NCBI GenBank assembly: GCA_965153355.1
Contig: OZ231126.1
Coordinates: 48,732,001 to 48,796,000 of the forward strand
Direction of reading: 5' to 3'
Length of the DNA stretch: 64,000 bases
Source of the DNA: Flaccisagitta enflata
Taxonomy: Eukaryota; Chaetognatha; Sagittoidea; Aphragmophora
Shown: positions 35,819 to 47,345 of the stretch, piece by piece
Numbering within the stretch: the first letter of the stretch is position 1
Layout of the letters: each line of letters opens with the position of its first letter
Notes under the pieces: model-generated
The model's database searches: none
What the model was told of the DNA's origin: nothing
The model's input: the letters and a program-made list of their open reading frames with translations, nothing else
Made by a program: the position numbers and the translations under genes

Positions 35819-36015
35819 CAAACAGACAAACAAGTAAAAAAAGAATGAATGAAATGATAGAAAAAATTCTCATAACTTAGATTCTGAGTCATGAGAAAAA
35901 GATAGAAAGATAGACAATCTGAGTTATGAGAATATAATTCTCATCACTAAGAATCTGAATGATGAGAATTTCAAAATTCTCACCACTCAGATTCTAAGTA
36001 ACACGACCTACCCAG

Positions 36016-37113
<1,098 letters not shown>

Positions 37114-37453
37114 TGCATCGCTAAGGAATCGCTTCATACTCACTCCTTGCCTTACCTAGAGTTTTGTCAGCTTAACTGGAGATTTGCATACTTTATCATA
37201 TCAGACGCGGGTGAGGAATGCTGATGAGGAATGCGGATTGAGGAATGCTCGGAATACCGCGCTTGACGCTTTGTCTCCAGAAGATCGGGTGACCCCCCGG
37301 AGTTGAACGATACACAGGAAGATACCGCATTCGAATACTGAGCTGAGCTGCGACACGAAATATTTTGTCATCATTTTTTAAATTGTTCATAGTTTTTTCA
37401 GTTCAGTTTCATCGAGAAATGCATGTATTTTTAATCCATGAATCTTAATGAAA

Positions 37454-37664
37454 ACAAGTGACGCGGGGTCACAATATCGTTGCGGACGGGTGGGCAGCGG
37501 CAGCCAACCCCCATCCACACCCAACCCCCTTCCGAACTCAGACCCATACACAAAAAGCTTCAAAAACGCTCGTTAACCCACTTTTCAGCTCGTGGTCACA
37601 GACCAACGGACGGACCAACGAACGGACAAAGCCTCTTATAGAGTTGCTTGTCCGCAACTAAAAA
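37454..37664 (+). mobile_element. Helentron-like element, family B (variant 5' end)
   Basis: ACAAGTGACGCGGGGTCACA, then GTTGCGGACGGGTGGGCAGC. It has a GACCAACGGACGG-type tract and ends with GTTGCTTGTCCGCAACTAAAA (stem GTTGC/GCAAC). It is highly similar to 9458-9672. Confidence 0.8.
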
Positions 37665-37823
37665 CACTGCAGTGACACTGACACTGAGTAAAATGGACGA
37701 AACCTAACAAAATTTTCGCGTGTTTACATTCTGCTAGAATAAAAGTTCCTACAATGTTTGAGATCATTCTGCTAAAGTTCGGACGATGTTTGAGATGACT
37801 CATGAAGCATAGCTAAAGGCTGA

Positions 37824-38138
37824 TCACAGTATTTCCATGGCATCAGGCAGCTTGCGCTTGCTCGTACATTCGCTGTTGTGCTTGGTTGAAGTTGTGCAAC
37901 TGCAGGCGTAACAGACCAATACGAGAGAGAGAAATCCGAAGAGGCAAACAGGCGTAACGATGGCGGCGACAAATTGACGTGACTCCTTCATTTCTCTCGA
38001 AGATAATCGCTGCAATTCCTTTAGCGCGGCAGTTAACTCTTTCCGCAGCCGCGATTCATTCGACTGTGCATCTTTCAATGTCGCCTCCAAAGAAGAACTG
38101 GAGACTTCACACTGGCGTAAAAGTTTTTCTAGCTTGGA
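37824..38138 (-). CDS. Terminal exon of a coiled-coil, single-pass membrane protein (unidentified)
   Basis: The minus strand opens after TTGTTTCTCAG at 38138 and reads to TGA at 37824. It begins SKLEKLLRQCEVSSSSLEAT, then a charged helix with heptad-like leucines (SRLRKELTAALKELQRLSS), about 50 residues that look like a coiled coil. A hydrophobic segment FVAAIVTPVCLFGFLSLVLV follows, then YACSC and a polar, basic 30-residue tail ending DAMEIL. So a coiled coil precedes a C-terminal membrane anchor with a short tail. Upstream exons were not found. Composition and the clean acceptor support a real exon. I do not recognise the family. Confidence 0.55.
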   Translation of the reverse strand, partial: SKLEKLLRQCEVSSSSLEATLKDAQSNESRLRKELTAALKELQRLSSREMKESRQFVAAIVTPVCLFGFLSLVLVCYACSCTTSTKHNSECTSKRKLPDAMEIL

Positions 38139-38249
38139 CTGAGAAACAAGTGGAAATTGGGAACAAAAAAAAAATCAAAAAAAGAAAAAGAACCGAAGAC
38201 GGGGAGAGAAAAATAGTAAGAAAGAAAAAAAAAGAGTAGTAGGAAGAGG

Positions 38250-39029
38250 GAGAAGTTTAGGTCACTATAGACGACCTTTTCGTATCATCATGAGTTTGCC
38301 CCAGTGTACAAAGCATCGATAGTCTCGTAGATTTGTATCTAAACAGGACTACAGGAGTTAACACCTCTCACAAAATTAGGCGAACTGGGATCAGAACTTG
38401 TCAATAATTGCGTTATCAAGTTCAAAACAGGAGTCCAGGCTGGTGATATTTTCAAAATATGTTATTCCTATGAGGGCTCAACAAAAAAGACTTCAAATCA
38501 TGTCATCCAACAGCTGTAAATAGCGTCATCAAACAAAAACTTACAAATTTCAGGTTTAGTTTAGCTTCAAATTTGTGGCCAAATCCATTCTTTTTTACAT
38601 TTTTTTGCAACTGCCACTGACTAAATCATGGCGCTGTTGACTCATTTTTGTATATTAGTGATACAAGAACCAGAAAATTGATGTTTTCTTGCCTTATTCA
38701 TGGGAAATTTTAAGGAGGTTAATGTTGTCTCATCATCAAAAGTTTCCGCGCTAAAATCAGTCAAAATCTTTTACTAGATTTTTTACATAACCTTTTCCCA
38801 GAGCCACGCACTTTCCCGGGTAAACAATTTTGCCCCATTTGCGAAAATAGTATATTTTAGCTGCCTCTGTGTCAAATTTCAGCCCACTGAATGCATTTTT
38901 TCTGTCAATTTTGATCATTTTGCCAGTTCGTTTAATTATATGAGAGGCGTTACAATAGAATTGAGATGCCTCTGATTGCCCCTCTGCCCTCTGCCTTCAA
39001 ATTTCTTCCTCTGATTTTCTTCCCTTACC
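38250..39029. other. Non-coding interval
   Basis: No ORF, repeat end or splice-framed exon I can support. Confidence 0.4.
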
Positions 39030-39121
39030 ACTCACAAAGCAGTGCAGATCGGGATTAAGTAGCGGGGTAGTTTCAGCACAGATCAAACCAAACTGAAAAC
39101 CCTCAAAAAATATAATTGCTC

Positions 39122-39261
39122 TTTTTAGTCGCGTGCTACGCGACTCTACACCTCGCTTTTTGTTTTTGGCCATACCGCTCCTGCCCAAATGCTTCACTGA
39201 CCTCAATTATGGCCCCTGCCCACCCGCACGCGACTGGGGTAGCCGTGTATCCGGCCTTGTT
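39122..39261 (-). mobile_element. Helentron-like element, family A
   Basis: Hairpin end AGTCGCGTGCTACGCGACT at 39127-39145. The other end is GACTGGGGTAGCCGTGTATC then CGGCCTTGTT. The GTCC tract is much reduced in this copy. Confidence 0.8.
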
Positions 39262-39274
39262 TGGTGAGAGGGTA

Positions 39275-39856
39275 CAGTACGATGGGAGCAATGACGACCT
39301 AGACTGGAGGATAGATTCTATGTATCCTAATTTCATTTGTATCATAAAATATTTGAAATTTAAGCTAATTAAAGGTTGCTCTGAGTGAAAATGTTTGCGT
39401 CTCTCAAACTTCAACTTGCGACTTGACCTCATCAATACTTTATTTTTTGAAATTCTAACCTGTTTTAATAAATTGAGTGGAAAATTTTAAATCATTTTGA
39501 AAAAAAAATCAGCACAATCAGTTCATTTTTATAGGTTTTATAAGTTTTGCCCAAAAACTAATTTGCATAATTTTTGTTCATTAAAGATAGCTGTAAAACC
39601 TGTATAAATAGTCCGATTAAGCTGATTTTTTTTCAAAATCATATAAAAATTTTCACCCAATCTAATGAAATAGAACTTTGAGAAATGAATTCTTGATGAG
39701 GTCAAGTCACAAGTTAAAGTTTAAGAGACGCAAATATATTCACTCAATAAAGCCACCTTTAATAAGCCTAGATCTCAAATATTTTATGATACAAATAAAA
39801 TTAAGATACCTAAAATCTATCCTCCAGTCCTAGTCGTCATTGCTCCCATCGTACTG
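39275..39856. mobile_element. Foldback MITE, CAGTACGATGGGAGCAAT family, TA duplication
   Basis: Ends CAGTACGATGGGAGCAATGA and TCATTGCTCCCATCGTACTG (perfect over the first 20) are flanked by TA. They are followed inward by CTAGACTGGAGGATAG in both arms. The whole 582 bp is palindromic. It is inserted next to a family A element within the larger inverted repeat. Confidence 0.88.
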
Positions 39857-39986
39857 TACCTCTTGGGGAGTAATTCAAGAATCCCGAATATTTTTGCTCT
39901 TAGAACCAGATTTTGGGTTTTGCGGGAGATAGAAAATTTGACTCCCGGGGGTACCCCCAAAACTTTAAATTGCCATATCTCAGCCA

Positions 39987-40173
39987 TTTCTAGTCGCGCG
40001 CTACGCGACTCCACCCTGCTACATGTCGGTCCGTCAGTCGGTCCCCTCTTTACTTTTTCTGCATATTTGAGTGTTTTGAGCTCACTGCTCCTGCCCAAAT
40101 GCCCCAGTGACTTTCTCCATTACTACCCTTTCCCACCCGCATGTGACTAGGGTAGCCGTGTATCCGGCCTTGT
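39987..40173 (-). mobile_element. Helentron-like element, family A
   Basis: Hairpin AGTCGCGCGCTACGCGACT at 39992-40010. A GTCGGTCC tract, the GAGCTCACTGCTCCTGCCC core and the GTGTATCCGGCCTTGTT end follow. Confidence 0.8.
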
Positions 40174-40308
40174 TTATAGTGAAAGGACAATCATGGTATC
40201 AATCTTCTTGTATTTATTCAAAGAATCTGATGGGAAAAAAATTAGAACCAAAAATATTTATTTCGGGGGTTTCCCCCTAGGGGTACCTAGTATGTAGAAA
40301 TTTTGGAA

Positions 40309-40412
40309 ACAAGGCCAAGTAGGCCAATAAGGTGCGACGTGTGGATCGTTGAACGAATGCGTTACCCAACCAACTGACCAACAGACACAGCTAGTTATAG
40401 AGGTGCTTTGTT
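40309..40412 (+). mobile_element. Helentron-like element, family C (3' hairpin broken)
   Basis: ACAAGGCCAAGTAGGCCAAT, then AAGGTGCGACGTG and a GACCAACAGACA tract. It reaches GAGGTGCTTTG but the closing GCACC arm is lost. Compare 17851-17969. Confidence 0.7.
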
Positions 40413-40575
40413 ATTTCATATTCAAGAATAAAGAGGGTGAAACCTTAACTCCTTAGTACAAAAATCAACTGAAAATGGGTGGTAGAGCCAATTTTGGGAG
40501 ATTTTGACGGGAGATTTTGACATCTTTGGTCACCATAGTAAAAAATGGCTTTACCACCCAATTTTGGCCCTTCAT

Positions 40576-41445
40576 TTGGGTGGTTTTAGGTGGTTGAGGT
40601 GGCCTGGGTGAAATATGCTTTGTCGTTGCTCGATAACTACCACTGTGTAGCTGATTTGGGTGGTTTTAGGTGGTTGAGGTGGCCTGGGTGAAATATGCTT
40701 CGTCGTTGCTCGATAACTACCACTGTGTAGCTGATTTGGGTGGTTTTAGGTGGTTGAGGTGGCCTGGGTGAAATATGCTTCGTCGTTGCTCGATAACTAC
40801 CACTGTGTAGCTGATTTGGGTGGTTTTAGGTGGTTGAGGTGGCCTGGGTGAAATATGCTTCGTCGTTGCTCGATAACTACCACTGTGTAGCTGATTTGGG
40901 TGGTTTTAGGTGGTTGAGGTGGCCTGGGTGAAATATGCTTCGTCGTTGCTCGATAACTACCACTGTGTAGCTGATTTGGGTTGTTTTAGGTGGTTGAGGT
41001 GGCCTGGGTGAAATATGCTTCGTCGTTGCTCGATAACTACCACTGTGTAGCTGATTTGGGTGGTTTTAGGTGGTTGAGGTGGCCTGGGTGAAATATGCTT
41101 CGTCGTTGCTCGATAACTACCACTGTGTAGCTGATTTGGGTGGTTTTAGGTGGTTGAGGTGGCCTGGGTGAAATATGCTTCGTCGTTGCTCGATAACTAC
41201 CACTGTGTAGCTGATTTGGGTGGTTTTAGGTGGTTGAGGTGGCCTGGGTGAAATATGCTTCGTCGTTGCTCGATAACTACCACTGTGTAGCTGATATGGG
41301 TGGTTTTAGGTGGTTGAGGTGGCCTGGGTGTAATATGCTTCGTCGTTGCTCGATAACTACCACTGTGTAGCTGGTTTGGGTGGTTTTAGGTGGTTGAGGT
41401 GGCCTGGGTGAAATATGCTTCGTCGTTGCTCGATAACTAACACGG
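40576..41445. repeat. 80-bp tandem repeat array (about 11 copies)
   Basis: The unit contains GGTTTTAGGTGGTTGAGGTG, GCCTGGGTGAAATATGCTTC and GTCGTTGCTCGATAACTACC. Copies are almost identical, with single changes at 40622, 40982, 41296, 41331 and 41373. It ends abruptly in a GGTCCGTCGGTTGG tract. Confidence 0.95.
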
Positions 41446-41769
41446 TGCGTCGGTTGGTCCGTCGGTTGGTAACTAAGTTGTTTTTAATGCATTTTTTTGT
41501 ATATTTTACATTTCTTAACATTAGAGAAGGAACTGGGAGGTGGAGACCACTTTTGAAAATTTGTGTGTCTGTCTGTCTGTCTGTTCGCATGTCTGTCTGA
41601 CTGAATCTGTCTGAAAATGCCGATGCACGCGACTTAGGTCTAATGACCTTGTTTATTCTTGAGTATGAAACAGCAAACAAAGAATATCTTTACAACTTTT
41701 TCTGGAAATTTCTACGTACTAGGTACCCCCGGGTACCCTGGGGTATATTATATTAACCCAAGGGGTGAA

Positions 41770-43050
41770 CACGGTTGTTAAAAAATCCTTTTTTTTTAAA
41801 AATCCATCTAGATTAGTCCATTTGGATTAATCTGGATAAAATCATGGACTTTTTTCAAATTGTGGATTTTTTCAAAAAATTTTGCGCCATACAATGTGAT
41901 TAACTGCTGGTTATAATGTAAAAGTAATTAAATGTAATGAATAACAGATAAATGATTGATAAAATGAATATAGAGAGCAGTTCATGGATTACCAGGGTGT
42001 GCAAAAAATCTCGTACTAGCCATCAAATCTATAGAAAAGACACATAGATTTAGAGAAATTTAATATTCAAAATTAAAAACACATTTTTCAAACTTAAGAC
42101 AAGGAAAAATGATGAATGGTAGATAGAATGTATTTTTGACCGACGGGGATATGAAAATATATTTATCTCTTGTCAAAAAATGGCCATATCGCTTTTTTTT
42201 TACTGAAACCCCTCCTAGATGACCTTACTAACTCCTTTTGATGAATTCACTCTCAAACAATCTATCTAGGGGCCAATAAAACTGCGAATTCTTTCATTTT
42301 TGAATAAACACAGCTTCGCAAATAAATTCATATCAATCTGATTTCCTGTTTTTTCTTAAGTGCATGATGAAGAAAAACATTGCATTTAGGATACACATAT
42401 GTTGTTTTTTTATTACAAAAAAAAAAAGGAATTTTCATCCTATTTGGCTAGGACATCATCAGCTGTTCAAGAGAGACAGAATTTAAAGCCATATAGGATG
42501 TTTTTTAATAAAAAAAATAATATATGTGTATCGCAAATGCAATGTTTTTCTTCATCACTATGCACCATATGAGCAATGTCACTGAACAAATTCTTAAGCT
42601 CATGGCCATATCTGGAAATCATATCAGCTGCTCTTAGTTTCTACTTTTAGTATGACTGAGATACTGTGGTTTGAATTTTAACTCATAACTCCCATAGCAA
42701 GTATGGTATTCAAGCTATAGAGCTAGTACAAATTTTTTTGCTCACCCTGTAAAATCGCACAGTGTTGAACGTGCTTGAGGCTATGAGCAGGTAAAGATTT
42801 CCCAGAAACTAAATGCCATCTTAAGTTCAGAGACGGAACAAAATCTATGAGAAAACATGAGTTTGTCTTCATGCGGACTTGAAATCATTCAAAATCATTT
42901 TCCTTCTAAGTTTGGTCATTTTAAGCAACAAACTTGAAAAAATCCAAAAAAATCCAGATTTTTCCAAAAATTCTTTGGAGATAGTACATTTTAATCCATC
43001 CGGATTGATCGGGATTTTTTCAAATGGATTAATCCACCCTTCCAACCCTG
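41770..43050. mobile_element. hAT-like nonautonomous element with 8-bp target duplication
   Basis: Ends CACGGTTGTTAAAAAATCC and CACCCTTCCAACCCTG are flanked by GGGGTGAA and GAGGTGAA (7 of 8 identical). It is homologous to the copy at 51382-52857. There is no transposase ORF. Inside, 41993-42749 is bounded by CAGGGTGTGCAAAAAATC and GCTCACCCTG, a second nested element. Confidence 0.8.
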
Positions 43051-43689
43051 GAGGTGAAACCCCCAAAATGATTTTTTGGTTCAAATTTTTTTCCCCATCA
43101 GATTCTTAGGGTTATTTCAACGCGATTGATACCAAGACTGTCCTTTCATTATAAAAAATGGCTGAGATATGGCAATTTTAATTTTTGGGGTTACTCCCAG
43201 GGGTCAAAATTTTAAACCCCCATAAAACCCAAAATATGGTTCTGAGAGCAAAAATATTCGGGTTTTTTGAATTACTCCCCAAGGGATAATTTTACACCAA
43301 AAAAAGGGCAATTTCTTTCTTTTTTTGAGAGAGTTTTCAGTTTGGTTGATTTGTGATGAAACCACCCAATGTTTGTATTGTAGTAATCATTCATGGAAAA
43401 GTACTGGTAAAAAGCCGCCTCTTAAAATTTCCTGTTCCTTTCTTAGTTGCGTCAGTCCGTCGGAAGTAACACTGCTATTTCGGCGATTTTTTTACTACTG
43501 CTCCTGCAAAAGCTTTATAAGCTTTTTTCTTGCACGGCTCCTGCCCACCCCACTCTCCTCTCATCATGAGTCCAGGTCAGAAGTCATAGTACAGAGGGTT
43601 TTTTTGCAGTTTCTCATAGTTTGAGGGTTGTTTGAGCTACAACTATCACTCATGAAATCTTGTCAAGGGCGCTTTTTGGGAAATTTAAA

Positions 43690-44010
43690 AAAAAGAAAAA
43701 TTCTAACCTCATTTTGAATATAGATCTTTTGAAGTTATCTAAACCACTTTTTTGTTAATATATTTGTAATCCTGATAACGTTTCCTTTCATTTGATAAGT
43801 CGCACTGTATACTTTCTTATAGGATAATAATTTTCAATTTTTCAGCCAGTTGCAAAATTATAACGGTGGCTCAAAAATTGAAATTTTTATTTCTTCTTCA
43901 AAACATTTAGTGCGACCTATCAAATGAAAGGAAATAACATCAAGATTACAAATTTGCTATAAAAGAAGAGGTCTCGATGAACTGAAAAATTCTCAATTCA
44001 AAATGAGGCC
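43690..44010. mobile_element. Foldback element
   Basis: TTCTAACCTCATTTTGAATA, TCCTTTCATTTGATAAGTCG and AATTTTCAATTTTT on the left are inverted on the right around a centre near 43850. Ends are not sharply defined. Confidence 0.5.
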
Positions 44011-44084
44011 AAAATTACTGTTTCATAACTATCACAAACTACAAAAATACTTACTGTACCAAAACCTTTCACCTGGATTCACCC

Positions 44085-44138
44085 TGAGAGGACAGTGACC
44101 CGCACGCGACTTTGGTAGCCGTTTATACGGCCTTGTTT
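44085..44138 (-). mobile_element. Fragment of Helentron-like element, family A
   Basis: CCCGCACGCGACTTTGGTAG and the CGGCCTTGTT end only. Confidence 0.5.
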
Positions 44139-44445
44139 TTGTGATGCCTTCCCCAATTTCCAAACTACTTGAAAAACTCAAAAACTCTGTAAACTTTAAA
44201 CATCCGTGAATCATAACATTCTCTGATTTACAGGGAATGTAAGCGAATCAAAACCGCTTGAAAAAAACTGGTTTTTATTGCCGGGTTTTATTGGTTCTTT
44301 TCAAAGAAATTTTGAAAAAAAAACCGACAAAAGTGTTTTTTTTTCAAAATCTTGCCCTAAAAGAAGTTTTGCATGTGACCAAAATCTAAGATTTCACTAA
44401 AAGCTGTAACCTTTTTGAAAACTTTACAGAACGTTCAGAGCAATA

Positions 44446-44591
44446 TTTTTAGTCGCGGACACGCGACTACACCTTGCCGTGTCGGTCCATCCGTCGGTCC
44501 GTCCGTCACATTTCTGAATTGCGATCGTTTTTGCATTACTGCTCCTGCCCAACTGTCTGCGACTAGATTGCCGTGTATCCGGCCTTGTTTT
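44446..44591 (-). mobile_element. Helentron-like element, family A/B intermediate
   Basis: Hairpin AGTCGCGGACACGCGACT at 44451-44468, a GTCGGTCCGTCC tract, then TGTCTGCGACTAGATTGCCG and TATCCGGCCTTGTTT. At 146 bp it is compact and complete. Confidence 0.8.
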
Positions 44592-45300
44592 ATTTTCAAG
44601 TCTCCAACTTCTTGTATCTTTATATCAAAATTATATAAATCATTGGTAATGCGATCTGACATGGTGAGTGACAACATACTTAAAACAATAACAGAATTGT
44701 CAACAGTGAAACTGACAGCCTACAGTAGTCAATTGGATAGTTAATGCATAGTGACAAAAGTGACTTAGTATACATCTAACACTGACAGTGATTCTCAAAG
44801 TGATACTTACATTTATTCATTTTCACTTTTAGCAATGACACTAGCATGATTTACGTCACATGCACAACTGTGATTGATACAATTTTTTTTGAATTGGTTT
44901 AGTATTTTTCAAAACTGGTGAAATATCTTAGATCCATATCAATCATTGAAGCTGAGATCTTGGAAATCAACTACTTACTAATGATGTTCTTCATGTCCAA
45001 TCACTACTTGATAAAAAAGTTCAGTTTCCGTGAGCAATAATGCCAGTACCAAATAGGCTCAATACCCTCAATGTCTTACAAACACCTTAACCTCATAGCA
45101 ATCCTTTTAGAATGCTTTGAAATAGTATACACATGTAGAATATGGTTGGATAAGGTCATTTGTAGGTAATGCGCTATCATGTTTTGAAAAAAACCGAACC
45201 TTGAGAAAACCAGATAAAAACCGTTTTTAAAAAAAAAACGTTTTTTATATTCAAAATTTTGGTTTTTTTTACATTTCCTGCTGATTTAAAGTACATACCT

Positions 45301-45549
45301 TTAACTGACCTGTTTTTTCTTATCTAGGGAGTAATATGGACAGAGCTTGGAGCAATCTCGACTAGTACCCCTCTCCTCTGCCCATTCGCATACATGGGTA
45401 CAGCACACTTGAACGCCGGTCTCAGGGTGATTGTAGCAACCTTTATCGCAATAACAGCGTCCATCATCGAAAAGCGATTGATACTCAGAATTTGCTATAG
45501 ACGACGAAACGATTATAAGCGTAACTAGATTTAGTTGGGATGTCGCCAT
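45301..45549 (-). CDS. Small secreted cysteine-rich protein (82 aa or first exon of a longer one)
   Basis: ATG at 45549 opens MATSQLNLVTLIIVSSSIAN, a typical signal peptide. The mature part has eight cysteines spaced C-x-C-x3-C-x10-CC-x3-C-x11-C-x3-C, with GRCYCDKGC and CCTHVCEW. The CxCDxxC followed by CC recalls somatomedin-B-like folds, but the spacing is not a clear match. The frame ends at TAA (45301), while CAG|GTCAGT at 45310/45309 is also a good phase-0 splice donor. The protein may therefore continue in exons not identified here. It is likely extracellular. Function is unknown. Confidence 0.6.
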   Translation of the reverse strand: MATSQLNLVTLIIVSSSIANSEYQSLFDDGRCYCDKGCYNHPETGVQVCCTHVCEWAEERGTSRDCSKLCPYYSLDKKKQVS

Positions 45550-45688
45550 GAAACTCCTAAATTACAAGTCTACTACCTTAAAAAGAAAATTCAAATGGGA
45601 ATGTATGATTAGAACGCAAAGGCAGATATCTTATTCAGGCATATGAGTCACGCGTCCTGCTCAGTGAGATAAAGTGGGGTTTGTAATA

Positions 45689-45838
45689 AACAAGGCCGGA
45701 TACACGGCTACCCCAGTCGCGTGTGGGTGGGCAGGAGCAGTGCTGGAGAAGGTCACTAGAGCATTTGGGCAGGAGCAGTGGGCTAAAAAACGTCGAAAAA
45801 GTAAAAAGGACCGACCGACGGACCGACATAGCTAAAAA
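45689..45838 (+). mobile_element. Helentron-like element, family A (hairpin end missing)
   Basis: Clear 5' end ACAAGGCCGGATACACGGCT, then CCCCAGTCGCGTGTGGGTGG, core, and a GACCGACCGACGGACCGACA tract. It breaks off at CATAGCTAAAAAAG. Confidence 0.75.
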
Positions 45839-46204
45839 AGCCTTAACGGAAAAAAAAATTTTTCATTTACTTCTCTTGATTATTTCAGGTTTTCCATGGA
45901 ATACTCCCTCTTCAAGTGGCTCTATTATCTGAACGGATTTGACTAAAAAGTGTTCGGTTGGTCCCAAACTAAAGCTAATTAAGATCATTTTTTCAAAACA
46001 ATAAAAAAAAGAAGCACTTTTTGATGAAGAATCACACTTACAGTGCAAGAAATTGGCTCTTTTAACTATATTTGGCTCAAAAATTGACTCCCAACTCATA
46101 AAACTTACTCAGGATATCGAAAAAATACTTGAACTCAAAAAATACCAAAGACTACTTCAAAATACCTTCCATTTGAGACCAATCTGGGATCAGTAGCTCA
46201 AACC

Positions 46205-46207
<3 letters not shown>

Positions 46208-46277
<70 letters not shown>
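46208..46277. repeat. (GA)n microsatellite
   Basis: Pure GA run followed by a short CA run. Confidence 0.95.
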
Positions 46278-46278
<1 letters not shown>

Positions 46279-46336
46279 ACACACACACACACTCCAAGAG
46301 GAAAAAGAGACACAGAGAAACAGAGATTGAATAACA

Positions 46337-46538
46337 ACAAGGCCGGATACACGGCTACCAAAGTCGCATGCGGGTGGGCAGGGGCCATATTTAAGGTCAC
46401 TAAACCATTTTGGTAGGAGCAGTGAGGTTAAAGAAATAAAATCATAAAAAAAAGTAAAATGGGGACCTACCAACCAACTGACCGACCAACCGACGGACGG
46501 ACAAAGCGGGTTGTAGAGTCGCGTGCACGCGACTAAAA
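46337..46538 (+). mobile_element. Helentron-like element, family A (complete reference copy)
   Basis: Reads ACAAGGCCGGATACACGGCT, then AAAGTCGCATGCGGGTGGGCAG and the core. A tract of ACCAACTGACCGACCAACCG and GACGGACGGACAAAGC follows, then the hairpin AGTCGCGTGCACGCGACT and AAAA. It shows the family layout on the plus strand most plainly. Confidence 0.88.
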
Positions 46539-46610
46539 CCAGACAAGCAATCAACCAGATATCATGAGATGCACACACAGAAGAACATGCACAGAGAAAA
46601 AGACTACCAT

Positions 46611-46652
46611 TTACGACTTTTTTCCGGTCGGCGAGAGCCGCCTTTATTGGTA
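46611..46652 (+). repeat. Family E repeat fragment
   Basis: TTTACGACTTTTTTCCGGTC, GGCGAGAGCCGCC and TTTATTGGTA. The reverse form is at 15290-15336 and a partial one at 3135-3175. Confidence 0.6.
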
Positions 46653-46775
46653 ATTATGGCATTTTTGTTCCTCATTAGACTTTCTCAACGGCATTCTATA
46701 TGAATTGAGTTAGTAAACCAGGAAGTTTTGTTGAAAACCCCTCATTCATAGTCCTCAGAATCACGGACTACTTAG

Positions 46776-47345
46776 CAGGGTGTGCAAAAAAATCCACACT
46801 CCTCATCATTTCTACTTAAAAGACACCTAAAATTGGAAAAACTATCAAATTAATGCTCAAAGTTGAAAATTAAGTTATTTTCATGGTTAAGATAAGAAAA
46901 AATGTAAGTATAGTGGACAGCTGAATATTTTTTTAGACTAACAATGACATAACTAGAATATTACAAACATTTTTTTTCTGTAAATAAATGTTTATCTCTC
47001 ATCTAAATTCAATTGATGAAATTTTACTTGTGCACTGAAACCCCTCCTTGGCCCATCCATCTCTCACTGATGTATTTCATCTCAAACAATCCATCTTAAA
47101 ACCTATGAGGTAGCTAAAACCTTTTTTTAGTAAATATTGCTCTGTCACTAAAATCATGTCAAAATCATATTTTCCGTTTCATCTTAGATACATATCATGG
47201 CCATATATAGAAATTATATCAGCTGTTCTTGATTTCTACTTTTAGTATGACCAACTGAAATACTCTGGTTCAAATCTTAGCTCAGAACGCCCATAACAAG
47301 CATGGTTTTAAAGCGATATACTGAGTGCGAATTTTGCACACCCTG
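46776..47345. mobile_element. Element with CAGGGTGTGCAAAA terminal inverted repeats
   Basis: Left CAGGGTGTGCAAAA and right TTTTGCACACCCTG are perfect 14-bp inverted repeats. The interior is homologous to the elements nested in the hAT-like copies (41993-42749 and from 51602). I see no clear target duplication. Confidence 0.65.

Larger units (their letters stand above)
34053..36006. mobile_element. Inverted-repeat element between two (GA)n blocks
   Basis: Left arm 34053-34200 (GTTACTTAGAAT, TTCTCATAACTCAGATT, GTCTTTCTATCTTTTTCTC) is inverted at about 35865-36006. The match extends inward to (CT)n at 34212-34321 and (GA)n at 35774-35817. Between lie a (GT)n run (34331-34406), a T-rich stretch and the foldback MITE at 35137-35696. 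The outer (GA)n arrays are in the same sense on both sides and are not part of the inverted arms. Confidence 0.6.
39030..43420. mobile_element. Large inverted-repeat unit heavily split by insertions
   Basis: Arm sequence such as GAATTACTCCCCAAG, ATGGCTGAGATATGGCAATTT, TGAGAGCAAAAATATTCGGG and TTTTCAGTTTGGTTGAT occurs at 43130-43400 in plus sense. It occurs at 39020-40000 in minus sense. After removing the insertions at 39122-39261, 39275-39856, 39987-40173, 40309-40412 and 41770-43050, the two arms align end to end. Confidence 0.6.

Noticed and set aside
39029-39092. Apparent 64-bp minus-strand exon with good acceptor and donor (FGLICAETTPLLNPDLHCF)
   Set aside because: The same sequence with decayed 'exon' content occurs inverted at 43335-43400. 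It belongs to the arms of a large repeat.
40576-41445. CRISPR-like regular array
   Set aside because: Units are uniform 80-bp repeats with no distinct spacers, in a eukaryotic context; the same holds for the 70-bp array at 1-1738.
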